The position numbers and the translations under genes were made by a program. DNA of 31,732 nucleotides from Lachnospiraceae bacterium. GTDB taxonomy: Bacteria; Bacillota; Clostridia; Lachnospirales; Lachnospiraceae. The notes beneath the pieces were generated by a model, which saw only the letters and a list, made by a program, of their open reading frames with translations, was not told the origin of the DNA and searched no databases. This document shows positions 7,995 to 15,264 of the stretch, piece by piece. Where the stretch lies: contig CAAFXE010000365.1 in NCBI GenBank assembly GCA_900766915.1, positions 1 through 31,732 of the forward strand, in the 5' to 3' direction. Positions within the stretch are counted from its first letter, which is position 1; the number at the start of each line of letters is the position of its first letter.

Positions 7995-8753
7995 TTACGT
8001 CGGGAGTGTCAGGTCTTTCACGACCTCTCCTGCTATGATCAGACCTGCTACAGATGGAACAAAAGCTACACTTCCCGGAATATCCCTTCGCTCCGTGCAT
8101 TTATGCTTTGCCCCCGGCGGACAGATACAATTGCTTCTGCAGCTGATGGACATATCTTCCAGAGGTCTGGTTGGTTTTTCTTCGGAATATACGACCTTCA
8201 GATTTTTTACCCCTCGTTTTTTCAGTTCACGCCTCATGACCTTTGCCAGCGGACACATCTTTGTCTTGTAAATATCTGCCACCCTGAAGGCACTGGCATC
8301 CAGCTTATTTCCAGCACCCATGGAACTGATGATTGGCACACCCTTTTCCCTGCACTTCATGACAAGCTCTAATTTTGCAGTTACCGTGTCAACAGCGTCC
8401 ACCACATAATCATATGCTTCAAAATGGAATTCCTCTGCATTTTCAGGCAGGAAAAAGCATTGATGCACAGTGACATCTACGTCCGGATTGATATCCAGCA
8501 TTCGTTCCTTCATAACATCTGTCTTATATTTTCCGATTGTCTTTCTTGTGGCAATAATCTGCCTGTTGATATTCGTAAGACACACTTTGTCATGGTCAAT
8601 CAGGTCAAAATGGCCCACGCCGCTTCTGACCAGTGCCTCGCAGACGTAGCCCCCTACGCCTCCTATGCCAAATACGGCAACTCTCGAATTCTTTAGCTTT
8701 TCCATAGCTTCTTCACCCAACAGCAATTGGGTTCTGGAAAACTGATTCAACAT
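7995..8753 (-). CDS. tcdA: tRNA threonylcarbamoyladenosine dehydratase
   Basis: This 252-residue ThiF/E1-like protein has a nucleotide-binding GIGGVGGYVCEALVRSG near residue 30, a DHDKVCLTNINRQ segment, and the TcdA-type ending CRSNCICPPG, GSVAFVPSVAG. TcdA uses ATP to cyclise t6A at position 37 of tRNAs reading ANN codons, giving ct6A and better decoding. The ATG at 8753 starts four bases after the stop of the TtcA-like gene, whose last codons supply the ribosome site GAGGAG. Co-transcription with a second tRNA anticodon-loop enzyme supports the assignment. A general ThiF-like adenylyltransferase is the alternative, but the motifs favour TcdA. Confidence 0.88.
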   Translation of the reverse strand: MLNQFSRTQLLLGEEAMEKLKNSRVAVFGIGGVGGYVCEALVRSGVGHFDLIDHDKVCLTNINRQIIATRKTIGKYKTDVMKERMLDINPDVDVTVHQCFFLPENAEEFHFEAYDYVVDAVDTVTAKLELVMKCREKGVPIISSMGAGNKLDASAFRVADIYKTKMCPLAKVMRRELKKRGVKNLKVVYSEEKPTRPLEDMSISCRSNCICPPGAKHKCTERRDIPGSVAFVPSVAGLIIAGEVVKDLTLPT

Positions 8754-8757
8754 TCTC

Positions 8758-9612
8758 TTACTCCTCTTCCTTATTGTAGGTTTCCAAAAAATGGTGTCTG
8801 ACACCATTCTGTTTATACTCAATCACCGTATCCAGCTGTACATTCTCTACACTCTTAAAGATGTTTCCCTCCACATACGGATTGTCCTTTTTTAATTTCG
8901 CAATAAGCTTTTTGGTTTCCAATCTCTTGGACGATGATGTTCCATCCTCATGGCATGTACTGCAGGTTTCTGTAAAATGACATGCACATTGCAGGAAATG
9001 AAGTTCATTATAATCTCTCCACCTGCATATATCTTCTTCACGGACAAGATAAAGCGGCCTAATCAATTCCATGCCTTTAAAATTCGTACTGTGCAGCTTT
9101 GGCATCATCGTCTGAATCTGCCCGCCATGAAGCATTCCCATAAGTATGGTTTCTATGACGTCATCATAATGATGTCCCAAAGCGATCTTGTTGCACCCTA
9201 ATTCCCTGGCCTTACTATATAAATATCCTCTTCGCATTCTCGCACATAGATAGCACGGACTTTTTTCAATGGTATCCACTGTATCAAAAATCGTGCTCTC
9301 AAATATGGTCACGGGGATTCCAAGTTTTTTGGCATTGCTCTCAATCAGTTTTCTGTTTTCTGTATGATATCCCGGATCCATCACCAGGAAGGTTAAATCG
9401 AAGCTGACTTTTCGGTGTCTTTGTATCTCCTGAAAGAGTTTTGCCATCAGCATGGAGTCTTTACCGCCGGAAATACATACAGCGATATGATCCCCCTCCT
9501 GTATCAGTTCATAATTTTTGCATGCCTTCGCAAAGGGCGAAAAAAGTGACTTATGAAATTTCTTTCTGATACTTTCCTCCGCCTTTTTTCTGCTATCTTC
9601 CATTTCCATCAT
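8758..9612 (-). CDS. TtcA-like tRNA thiolation ATPase
   Basis: The 284 residues form a PP-loop ATPase with SGGKDS at 48-53. Cys120-Tyr-Leu-Cys123 and later cysteines (CACHFTETCSTC) are suited to an iron-sulfur cluster. GHHYDDVIETILMGMLHGG is typical of the TtcA/TilS-like group. TtcA makes 2-thiocytidine at tRNA position 32. Gram-positive homologues vary in substrate, so the exact base is not certain. The start has AAGGTGG four bases upstream; ATG 9609 is equally possible. It is the first gene of a two-gene tRNA-modification operon with tcdA. Nothing but AT-rich sequence separates it from the antiporter gene upstream. Confidence 0.8.
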   Translation of the reverse strand: MMEMEDSRKKAEESIRKKFHKSLFSPFAKACKNYELIQEGDHIAVCISGGKDSMLMAKLFQEIQRHRKVSFDLTFLVMDPGYHTENRKLIESNAKKLGIPVTIFESTIFDTVDTIEKSPCYLCARMRRGYLYSKARELGCNKIALGHHYDDVIETILMGMLHGGQIQTMMPKLHSTNFKGMELIRPLYLVREEDICRWRDYNELHFLQCACHFTETCSTCHEDGTSSSKRLETKKLIAKLKKDNPYVEGNIFKSVENVQLDTVIEYKQNGVRHHFLETYNKEEE

Positions 9613-9696
9613 CTGTCCACCTTCATTTTCCTTTCACAGTGTTACATCCGACTCACATTTTAGCAGATAAGACTTTCATTCACAATGAGAAAATTT

Positions 9697-10878
9697 TTAC
9701 TTCTTTGGCCTGAGCAATTTTTTATAGCTTAAATCAATGGCAAATGCTCCAAGCGGGGCTGTCAATACAATGGCTAGTACAGCTACCGTCAATACCGTAT
9801 CCCCGCATGCAAGCCCAAGACTTAACGGAATCCCTCCAATTGCTGCCTGAACCGTTGCCTTCGGTGTATATGCCATCATGGAGAATAACCTTTCCTTCGG
9901 GTTTAACTTGGTTCCAAGAAGGCAGACAAACACTCCAAGCATTCTAAGAACCAGGGCACCTGCGATCACAATCAGCGCTTTCATCCCCACATGCCCCAGA
10001 TAATTGATATTGATGGTGGCACCAACCAAAACAAAAAGGAATACCTCTGCTGCTACCCATAGCTTATTATATTTTGCAGATAACCTGATGGATGCCTCTT
10101 CTCTATATTTCTGCAGGGCAACACCGATAAACATAATTGCAATCAGTGCAGAGAATGTGATTGGTGTATTCAACGCATCCTCTATGGTCACCAGAATAAA
10201 CGACCACGAAAGTATGATAAGAATCTTAATCGTATCTCTGATATGAACCTTCGCAAAATATTTTGAAAGCACCCAGCCGCTGGTGAGGCCTATCAGAATG
10301 CCCAACACGATGGATACCGGAATATTCACAAATCGAAGGGCTGACACTCCATTTCCCTGTATCATACTGATAAATGTTGTAAACAGAACGATCACATACA
10401 CATCATCAACGGAAGCTCCCGCCAGAATCAGCTGCGGGATACCTTCCTTTGTTCCATAACCTTCATCCATCAATTTGACCATTCTGGGAACGACTACCGC
10501 AGGGGAAACAGCGGCCAGCACAGCTCCCATAATAGCCGCTTCCAGTATGGATAATCCCAACAATTTTGGTGCAAGCAAGATCATACCAATCAGTTCAAAA
10601 CTTGCCGGGACAAAACACATCATAACAGCCGGTCTTCCGATCTTTTTAATTTCTGTAAGATCAAGGCTAAGTCCGGCCCTTGTCAGTATAATGATCAGGG
10701 CTATTTTTCTTATTTCTGATGATATAGACAGAATCGATGAATCGATCAAATCCAATACATAGGGTCCAAGTAAAATACCTGTGGCTAACATCCCAATCAG
10801 ACTTGGCAGTTTGCACTTTTTACAAATCCACCCTAAGGCCATACCAACCAACAAAATCAATGCAATACTTAATAACAT
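9697..10878 (-). CDS. Cation:proton antiporter (CPA family)
   Basis: The 393-residue integral membrane protein has roughly 12 hydrophobic segments. It starts MLLSIALILLVGMALGWICK and includes LTRAGLSLDL, AAVSPAVVVPRM and GASVDDVYVIVLF. Paired acidic residues in membrane-like context (SVDD) are typical of CPA exchangers that swap Na+ or K+ for H+. NhaP/KefB-like domains are present, but no TrkA/RCK tail is attached. I chose ATG 10878 because AAGGAG lies six bases upstream. The upstream in-frame start would sit inside the terminator at 10898-10948. Substrate specificity cannot be read from the sequence. Confidence 0.8.
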   Translation of the reverse strand: MLLSIALILLVGMALGWICKKCKLPSLIGMLATGILLGPYVLDLIDSSILSISSEIRKIALIIILTRAGLSLDLTEIKKIGRPAVMMCFVPASFELIGMILLAPKLLGLSILEAAIMGAVLAAVSPAVVVPRMVKLMDEGYGTKEGIPQLILAGASVDDVYVIVLFTTFISMIQGNGVSALRFVNIPVSIVLGILIGLTSGWVLSKYFAKVHIRDTIKILIILSWSFILVTIEDALNTPITFSALIAIMFIGVALQKYREEASIRLSAKYNKLWVAAEVFLFVLVGATININYLGHVGMKALIVIAGALVLRMLGVFVCLLGTKLNPKERLFSMMAYTPKATVQAAIGGIPLSLGLACGDTVLTVAVLAIVLTAPLGAFAIDLSYKKLLRPKK

Positions 10879-10897
10879 AAAAATCTCCTTTATACAC

Positions 10898-10948
10898 AAA
10901 AAAGCTGACACTTTCTGCATTCCTTCATCGCAGAAGTCATCAGCTTTT
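10898..10948 (-). terminator. Terminator between cupin gene and antiporter gene
   Basis: AAAAGCTGA (10900-10908) pairs with TCAGCTTTT (10940-10948), and an inner TTCTGC/GCAGAA stem lies between. On the minus strand the hairpin is followed by six Ts, then the antiporter ribosome site. It ends cupin transcription, or attenuates readthrough into the antiporter gene. Confidence 0.7.
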
Positions 10949-10959
10949 AACTCTTCGTT

Positions 10960-11364
10960 TTAGTATTCAGCTTTTTCAGCCTCTTCCTTCGTACGGTGAA
11001 CAGTTCCTCTCGGATGATTTGGCGGAGCATAGATAACTGTCAATTTTAATGGTCTGTTTCCAACATTGATCATATTATGCCAGGTACCTGCCGGGATGAA
11101 TACTGCATCTCCTTCGCACATATTTTTCTGAAAATCTGAATGTGTTCTGCATTTTCCCATTTTTACAAGTGCATTTCCCTGTTCAACCCGGATAAACTGA
11201 TCCGTTTCTCTGTGGATTTCCATGCCGATTTCTCCACATGGTACTATACACATCAAGGTCATTTGTAAATTACATCCCGTCCAGATTGTCGTACGGAAAT
11301 TATTATTTTGAATTCCCATATTTTTCACATTTGCAACATAAGGATCAGGTCCGTAATCTAACAT
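10960..11364 (-). CDS. Cupin-domain protein
   Basis: This small 134-residue single-domain cupin has GMEIHRETDQFIRVEQGNA (H-x3-D/Q-x4-E type motif 1), then GDAVFIPAGTWHNMINVG (motif 2 with P, G and H). Those residues bind a divalent metal. It resembles the stand-alone cupins found in many anaerobes that are annotated as mannose-6-phosphate isomerase-like. Substrate and reaction are unknown. The start ATG has only a weak AAAGG about 12 bases upstream. It is followed by its own terminator, so it is probably monocistronic. Confidence 0.75.
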   Translation of the reverse strand: MLDYGPDPYVANVKNMGIQNNNFRTTIWTGCNLQMTLMCIVPCGEIGMEIHRETDQFIRVEQGNALVKMGKCRTHSDFQKNMCEGDAVFIPAGTWHNMINVGNRPLKLTVIYAPPNHPRGTVHRTKEEAEKAEY

Positions 11365-11409
11365 ATTTTTCTTTTACCTTTTTACTTTATCATATGACAT
11401 TTCATATAA

Positions 11410-11456
11410 AAAGGTGTCTTAGGGACGCTAATTTAGGGGAACAGGTTCCCTGACTC
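11410..11456. repeat. REP-like palindromic sequence
   Basis: GGTGTCTTAGGGACG is followed by AGGGGAACAGGTTCCCT, a short palindrome, then GACTCAC. GGTGTC, GGGACG and GGTTCCCTGA blocks are typical of dispersed REP-like elements in Clostridia. It lies just upstream of the cupin gene. The related words at 16627-16670 and 20003-20045 are noted separately. Confidence 0.45.
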
Positions 11457-11459
11457 ACT

Positions 11460-11705
11460 CTATGCTACTATATTTAACTTTGAAACCAAATCAATATATT
11501 CCTTCATATCTTCCACATAATTATATGGTGCATACTCCGGATAAATATCCGGCGAATCCAAAACTACAATCTGGACTCCCTCTGCACGAATTGCCTCAAG
11601 TGTTCCCGGCAGGCATCTTGCCTCATTTGGTGTTTTACAACTATAGGCCAAACATCCCTGCTTGTCAAAAATTTTAGCAATTACGTATATTTTTTTATCT
11701 CCCAT
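11460..11705 (-). CDS. Small hypothetical protein (DUF6718-like)
   Basis: The 81 residues begin MGDKKIYVIAKIFDKQGCLA and contain GVQIVVLDSPDIYPEYAPYNYVED. The layout (an N-terminal 'IAK.FD..GC' block and a later 'EYAPY' block) reminds me of DUF6718 proteins, but this is from memory. The ATG at 11705 has AGAGG about seven bases upstream. It overlaps the last 11 bases of the RelA/SpoT-like gene, so the two are translationally linked. The function is unknown. Confidence 0.55.
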   Translation of the reverse strand: MGDKKIYVIAKIFDKQGCLAYSCKTPNEARCLPGTLEAIRAEGVQIVVLDSPDIYPEYAPYNYVEDMKEYIDLVSKLNIVA

Positions 11706-12291
11706 TTCGCTCACCTCTTAGCTTTTCTAAACATTCCAAAAAATCCTGTTCACTCTGAACCATACCTTCCAGATATAACTGATACATTGCCTTGCCTGTT
11801 TCTGCAGTATCATACTTGTAAATATATCGATGGCTCCATACATTAAACTGAAAATCTCTTCCGCACCAGAGTTGTATTTCTATTGGATATGCCAGATTAT
11901 CTCTTTGATAATATAAATGTATTGCACGATAGCCATCATCTACTTTCTTTCCATTTCTTAAGTCAACTACTCTAAAATATTCCGGAAACTCTGATGGATA
12001 CTCATCCAGATGCAATCGAAATCCCAATACATCATTAAAGCACTGCTTAAAACCACCATGATTCTTTATGGTTTTTTCGTACTTTCTATAAATTGAATCA
12101 TCACTCTTAAAACGGGAACCAATCAAATTCTCCTGAATTAAAATGTCCACATAACTTGCTCTATATTTTCCAATATCTTAAATTATTTTTTCCAAAGGTG
12201 TCTGACTTAATGAAATCTGTTTTAAACTCTGTCCTAATGTAGATTCATATGATAACTCGTCCAGTATTTCTTTTGAAATAAACTTTTCCAT
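11695..12291 (-). pseudogene. RelA/SpoT-like nucleotidyltransferase gene with in-frame TAA
   Basis: One frame of 199 codons runs from ATG 12291 (GAGGTG five bases upstream) to the TAA at 11695, broken only by a TAA at 12178-12180 (codon 38). The downstream part carries a synthetase-like core: SRFKSDDSIYRKY, NDVLGFRLHLDEYP, DDGYRAIHLYY and IEIQLWCGRDFQFNVWSH. Family members use such a domain to make (p)ppGpp or act as toxins of the ToxSAS type. The stop could be a CAA-to-TAA change, with conserved-looking residues on both sides (TPLEKII then DIGKYRASY). A shorter product from GTG 12150 would lack part of the N-terminal helix. The gene is followed by, and overlaps, the small hypothetical gene at 11460. 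An error in the sequence is the main alternative. Confidence 0.7.
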
Positions 12292-12427
12292 TTTTCACCT
12301 CACCAAATTGAATATAGCTCATTATACTATATTATTATGAAAAAGCCTAATATCATTTTCTTCTAAATTTTACTTTTCTTCATCAAGCTTTCTCTTTTTG
12401 GAGAGAACAGCTATTTTTGATATCCCT

Positions 12428-12456
12428 TTGACGGACACATCATAACATATTATAAT
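12428..12456 (+). promoter_or_regulatory. Sigma-A promoter of the SIS gene
   Basis: TTGACG (12428-12433), a 17-base spacer and TATAAT (12451-12456) form a near-consensus vegetative promoter, 85 bases before the ATG at 12541. It points away from the RelA/SpoT-like gene. Confidence 0.8.
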
Positions 12457-12540
12457 TTTTACATAGTCAGGACCTATGCGTTCTGGAAAACATTTTTGCA
12501 GAAGTGGAAGCAAACTATTAATAAGGAGAAAAGATTTATC

Positions 12541-13284
12541 ATGTACGATTCAGTTCATAAAGTATTTGATATTGGACTTGATGTCATCTACAAAATCAGA
12601 GACACACAATGTGAGAAGCTTGATATGGCAGGGAAATGGATCGCAAAAGCACATATGGAAGGTTTTAAGTTCTTTGTCAGCGGTAGCGGGCATTCTCATA
12701 CGGTGGCAGAGGAATTTTACGGAAGAGCCGGCGGACTGGCATTCCCGATTCCGATTATGACTACAGAGCTTACACTGGAAGAGCATCCGACAAAAAGCTC
12801 TTATATTGAAAGACTGCCCGGCTATGCCGCTATTCTTGCAGATCTTTATGGAATCAGCGCAAATGATGTGGTGCTGATTGCTTCCAACTCCGGCAGAAAT
12901 GCTTATCCGGTAGAGCTTGCACTTTGTGCAAAGGAACGCGGTGCAAAGGTCATAGCCATTACAAATGTGAATCACTCCTCAAAAACTTCCTCCAGACATG
13001 CCAGCGGGAAGAAGCTTATGGATATTGCGGATATTGTAATCGACAACTGCGGTGTAGAGGGTGACAGTGCGCTGAAAATAGAAGGTATGAAGGCCTCCAT
13101 TTGCCCAACCTCCTCCATGGCAAATGCATTTATCGTGCAGTCCATCGTGGCAGCCTGCTCTGAGGAAATGCTGAAAAATGGTATGGAGCCACCGGTATTT
13201 GTCAGCCTGAATTCGGATGGTAATGAAAACGTGAACGATGAATTATTTGCAAAATATACACGAACCTATCGCAATCCTTCATAA
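12541..13284 (+). CDS. UPF0309 SIS-domain sugar-isomerase-like protein
   Basis: The 247 residues include a SIS phosphosugar-binding domain: FFVSGSGHSHTVAEEFYGRAGG, then VLIASNSGRNAYPVELALCA and VIAITNVNHSS. The conserved UPF0309 ending has ADIVIDNCG, GDSALKIEG, PTSSMANAF and PPVFVSLNSDG. UPF0309 proteins are thought to act on phosphorylated amino sugars, but the reaction is not established. ATG 12541 has AAGGAG about 12 bases upstream. The gene is monocistronic, with its own strong promoter and the shared terminator at 13292-13356. Confidence 0.85.
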   Translation: MYDSVHKVFDIGLDVIYKIRDTQCEKLDMAGKWIAKAHMEGFKFFVSGSGHSHTVAEEFYGRAGGLAFPIPIMTTELTLEEHPTKSSYIERLPGYAAILADLYGISANDVVLIASNSGRNAYPVELALCAKERGAKVIAITNVNHSSKTSSRHASGKKLMDIADIVIDNCGVEGDSALKIEGMKASICPTSSMANAFIVQSIVAACSEEMLKNGMEPPVFVSLNSDGNENVNDELFAKYTRTYRNPS

Positions 13285-13291
13285 AAGCATC

Positions 13292-13356
13292 AAAAAAGCA
13301 CCTGGAAAGAAAGAGTCCCTACAGTTTATGCAGGGACTCCTTTAAGGTGCTTTTTT
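13292..13356. terminator. Bidirectional terminator, repeat family copy 3
   Basis: AAAAAAGCACCT pairs with AGGTGCTTTTTT, enclosing AGTCCCT and AGGGACT around ACAGTTTATGC. It has A- and T-tracts on both sides and lies between the convergent SIS and rubrerythrin genes, so it serves both. Its inner stem matches the copy at 341-403. Confidence 0.85.
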
Positions 13357-13365
13357 AATATGTGA

Positions 13366-14544
13366 TTAGTAATTCTCTTTTCTTACTTCAAAGTAAGCCT
13401 GCGGATGATTACATATCGGACATACTTTTGGAGCTTCCACTCCAACTACCACATGTCCGCAGTTACGGCATTCCCACATGGTTACTCCGCTCTTCTTGAA
13501 TACTTCCATGGTTTCTACATTCTTAAGCAGTGCACGATATCTTTCCTCATGCATTTTTTCAATCGCTGCAACGCCTCTGAACTGAGCTGCCAATTCTGTG
13601 AAGCCTTCTTCTTCTGCATCTTTCGCCATTCTCTCATACATATCTGTCCATTCAGCATTCTCGCCTTCTGCTGCGTGAAGAAGATTTTCTGCTGTATCGC
13701 CCAACTCGCCAAGGGCCTTAAACCAGAGTTTTGCATGTTCTTTTTCGTTTTCAGCAGTCTGTAAGAACAATGCTGCGATCTGCTCGTATCCTGCTTTCTT
13801 TGCTACAGAAGCAAAATAGGTATACTTATTTCTTGCCTGAGATTCACCGGCAAATGCTTCCCAGAGATTTTTCTCTGTTTTTGTTCCGGCATAAGGATTC
13901 TTTTTAACCTCTGCCACTTTCTCAAATTTTTCAGCAGGCTGTTTGCAGATTGGGCACTGTGCAGGTGGCTGCTCTCCTTCGTGAATATATCCGCATACTG
14001 TACATTTCCATGTTGCCATAGCTTTTTCTCCTTTCAATTGTGTTTTCTTTTCATTATTTGGAACGATTTCCAATAATTTCTTTGCTACTTCCATCGGAAA
14101 TTCCGGTGTTGGAGGATTTGCGATCAGTTCCTCCAATAACTGATGCGCATTGTCACTTTGAGGAAGCATAAACCCTGCTTCTCTGACAATATCCTCAGCA
14201 ATCAGTCTTTCAGATTTCGCTACCGCTTTCATTAACCGGTAAAGTCCATCCTTGTCCGTTTCTTTTGCAATCTGCGCTGCCATCACTTCACCGTCAGACT
14301 TACTTCCGGCAAGCTCATTTAATGTACCCTTCACCGCATCTGTTTTTGGCTGCTGAGGCGGATACTCTACAGGAACCATACTGATTGCACCGCTTGGGCA
14401 AGCCTGGGCACACATTCCGCATCCGTTACACTTCTCTACATCGATAATACTGTTTTCCGTATCTGTTGCACCGTAAGGACAAACATAAAGACACAGACAA
14501 TCTTTTGTACAAAGTCTTAAATTTCTAACTGCCTTTTTTTCCAT
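13366..14544 (-). CDS. Ferredoxin-rubrerythrin fusion with rubredoxin at both ends of the ferritin-like part
   Basis: The 392-residue frame starts with a two-cluster ferredoxin: Cys12, 16, 18 and 22 before Pro23, then CNGCGMCAQACP at 39-50. A helical linker follows to about residue 175. From Met176 it is a rubrerythrin: rubredoxin CTVCG and CPICK, then a ferritin-like di-iron domain (EAFAGESQARNKY, ENEKEHA, AIEKMHEERY), and a second rubredoxin (CRNCG, CPICN). Rubrerythrins reduce hydrogen peroxide, and the ferredoxin could feed electrons. Met176 (ATG 14019) is preceded by AAAGGAG with about eight bases of spacing. A separate 217-residue rubrerythrin can thus be made from the same mRNA. The gene follows the rubredoxin-like gene by two bases. 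Either a true fusion or two genes that lost a stop codon would fit. Confidence 0.85.
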   Translation of the reverse strand: MEKKAVRNLRLCTKDCLCLYVCPYGATDTENSIIDVEKCNGCGMCAQACPSGAISMVPVEYPPQQPKTDAVKGTLNELAGSKSDGEVMAAQIAKETDKDGLYRLMKAVAKSERLIAEDIVREAGFMLPQSDNAHQLLEELIANPPTPEFPMEVAKKLLEIVPNNEKKTQLKGEKAMATWKCTVCGYIHEGEQPPAQCPICKQPAEKFEKVAEVKKNPYAGTKTEKNLWEAFAGESQARNKYTYFASVAKKAGYEQIAALFLQTAENEKEHAKLWFKALGELGDTAENLLHAAEGENAEWTDMYERMAKDAEEEGFTELAAQFRGVAAIEKMHEERYRALLKNVETMEVFKKSGVTMWECRNCGHVVVGVEAPKVCPICNHPQAYFEVRKENY

Positions 14545-14546
14545 CT

Positions 14547-15179
14547 TTATGCTCTCCCTTCTATCTTTTCAAATTTGTAAGGAGGAACCTTACATACCGG
14601 GCAAAGCTCAGGTGGGGTCTCCCCTATGTAAACAAATCCGCATACTGTACAAACCCAGATATCTGTATCAGCAAGCATTGCTTCTCCTTCATTCAGATAT
14701 CTGTTGACCAAAGACGCAAGCATTCTTGTAACCTTTTCCCCCCATACACAGATTCTTGCGGCTCCTCTGTCCTTTTCCTGATCTGCTACAGCTCGTACCT
14801 TAGGATAATTGTCAATATCCTCCTGTAAAAGCTTCGCAACATTTTCAACGGTTGCATCATTGACTGCCGGTGTAACCGACGTAAAGTAAGCAGCAAGTTC
14901 TCCAAATAAACCTGCTTCTTCCGGCTTGTACTGCTTCTCGCATCCTCTTGCGAGATTAGAGCATACAGCAGCTAATTGCCCGGCAGAAAGCTTTCTTAAA
15001 TCCGCCGCTTCCGTATTCACATGTACAGGCTTTACCTCTGCCTTTGGTACCTCAGGCTTGAAATCTGATTTTGATGCACCACAAAGCGGGCACTTCCAGT
15101 CAGCCGGCAGCTGCTCAAACGGAACTTTTTCTTTGTCATCATCATAGACATAGCCACAAATCTGACATACGTACCTCAT
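14547..15179 (-). CDS. Protein with rubredoxin domains at both ends and an unassigned helical middle
   Basis: The 210 residues have an N-terminal rubredoxin (CQICGYVYDDD, then CPLCGA, residues 5-38) and a C-terminal rubredoxin-like domain (CTVCGFVYIG, then CPVCKVPP, about 176-203). The middle (about 55-165) is mostly helical (LRKLSAGQLAAVCSNLARG, then ELAAYFTSVTP) and lacks the ExxH pairs of a ferritin-like di-iron site. It may be an electron carrier, or a degenerate rubrerythrin relative that serves the next gene. The middle gene of the operon, it starts about 85 bases after the NifX/DUF134 gene ends, with AAGGGAAGG upstream. Confidence 0.75.
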   Translation of the reverse strand: MRYVCQICGYVYDDDKEKVPFEQLPADWKCPLCGASKSDFKPEVPKAEVKPVHVNTEAADLRKLSAGQLAAVCSNLARGCEKQYKPEEAGLFGELAAYFTSVTPAVNDATVENVAKLLQEDIDNYPKVRAVADQEKDRGAARICVWGEKVTRMLASLVNRYLNEGEAMLADTDIWVCTVCGFVYIGETPPELCPVCKVPPYKFEKIEGRA

Positions 15180-15264
15180 AAAATTACCTTCCCTTCTTCT
15201 TATTATTTATCGTATCTGTTCATTACCTTCCAGTTTCGAATACCGGCTTCTGAACAGTTACTTT

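Noticed and set aside
8108..8790. GGTGTCTGACACC palindrome near position 8790-8108+700 (i.e. 8790-8808) inside the TtcA-like gene, resembling a REP core
   Set aside because: The encoded tail (NGVRHHFLETYN) fits the conserved C-terminus of this family, so the palindrome is probably coincidental coding sequence rather than an insertion. The site is 8790-8808.
12190..12206. GGTGTCTGAC word near 12197, similar to a REP core
   Set aside because: It lies in the reading frame of the RelA/SpoT-like gene (SQTPLE) and has no inverted partner.
12550..12975. 141-codon antisense frame within the SIS gene
   Set aside because: Composition is that of a shadow frame, and the sense strand is clearly coding.
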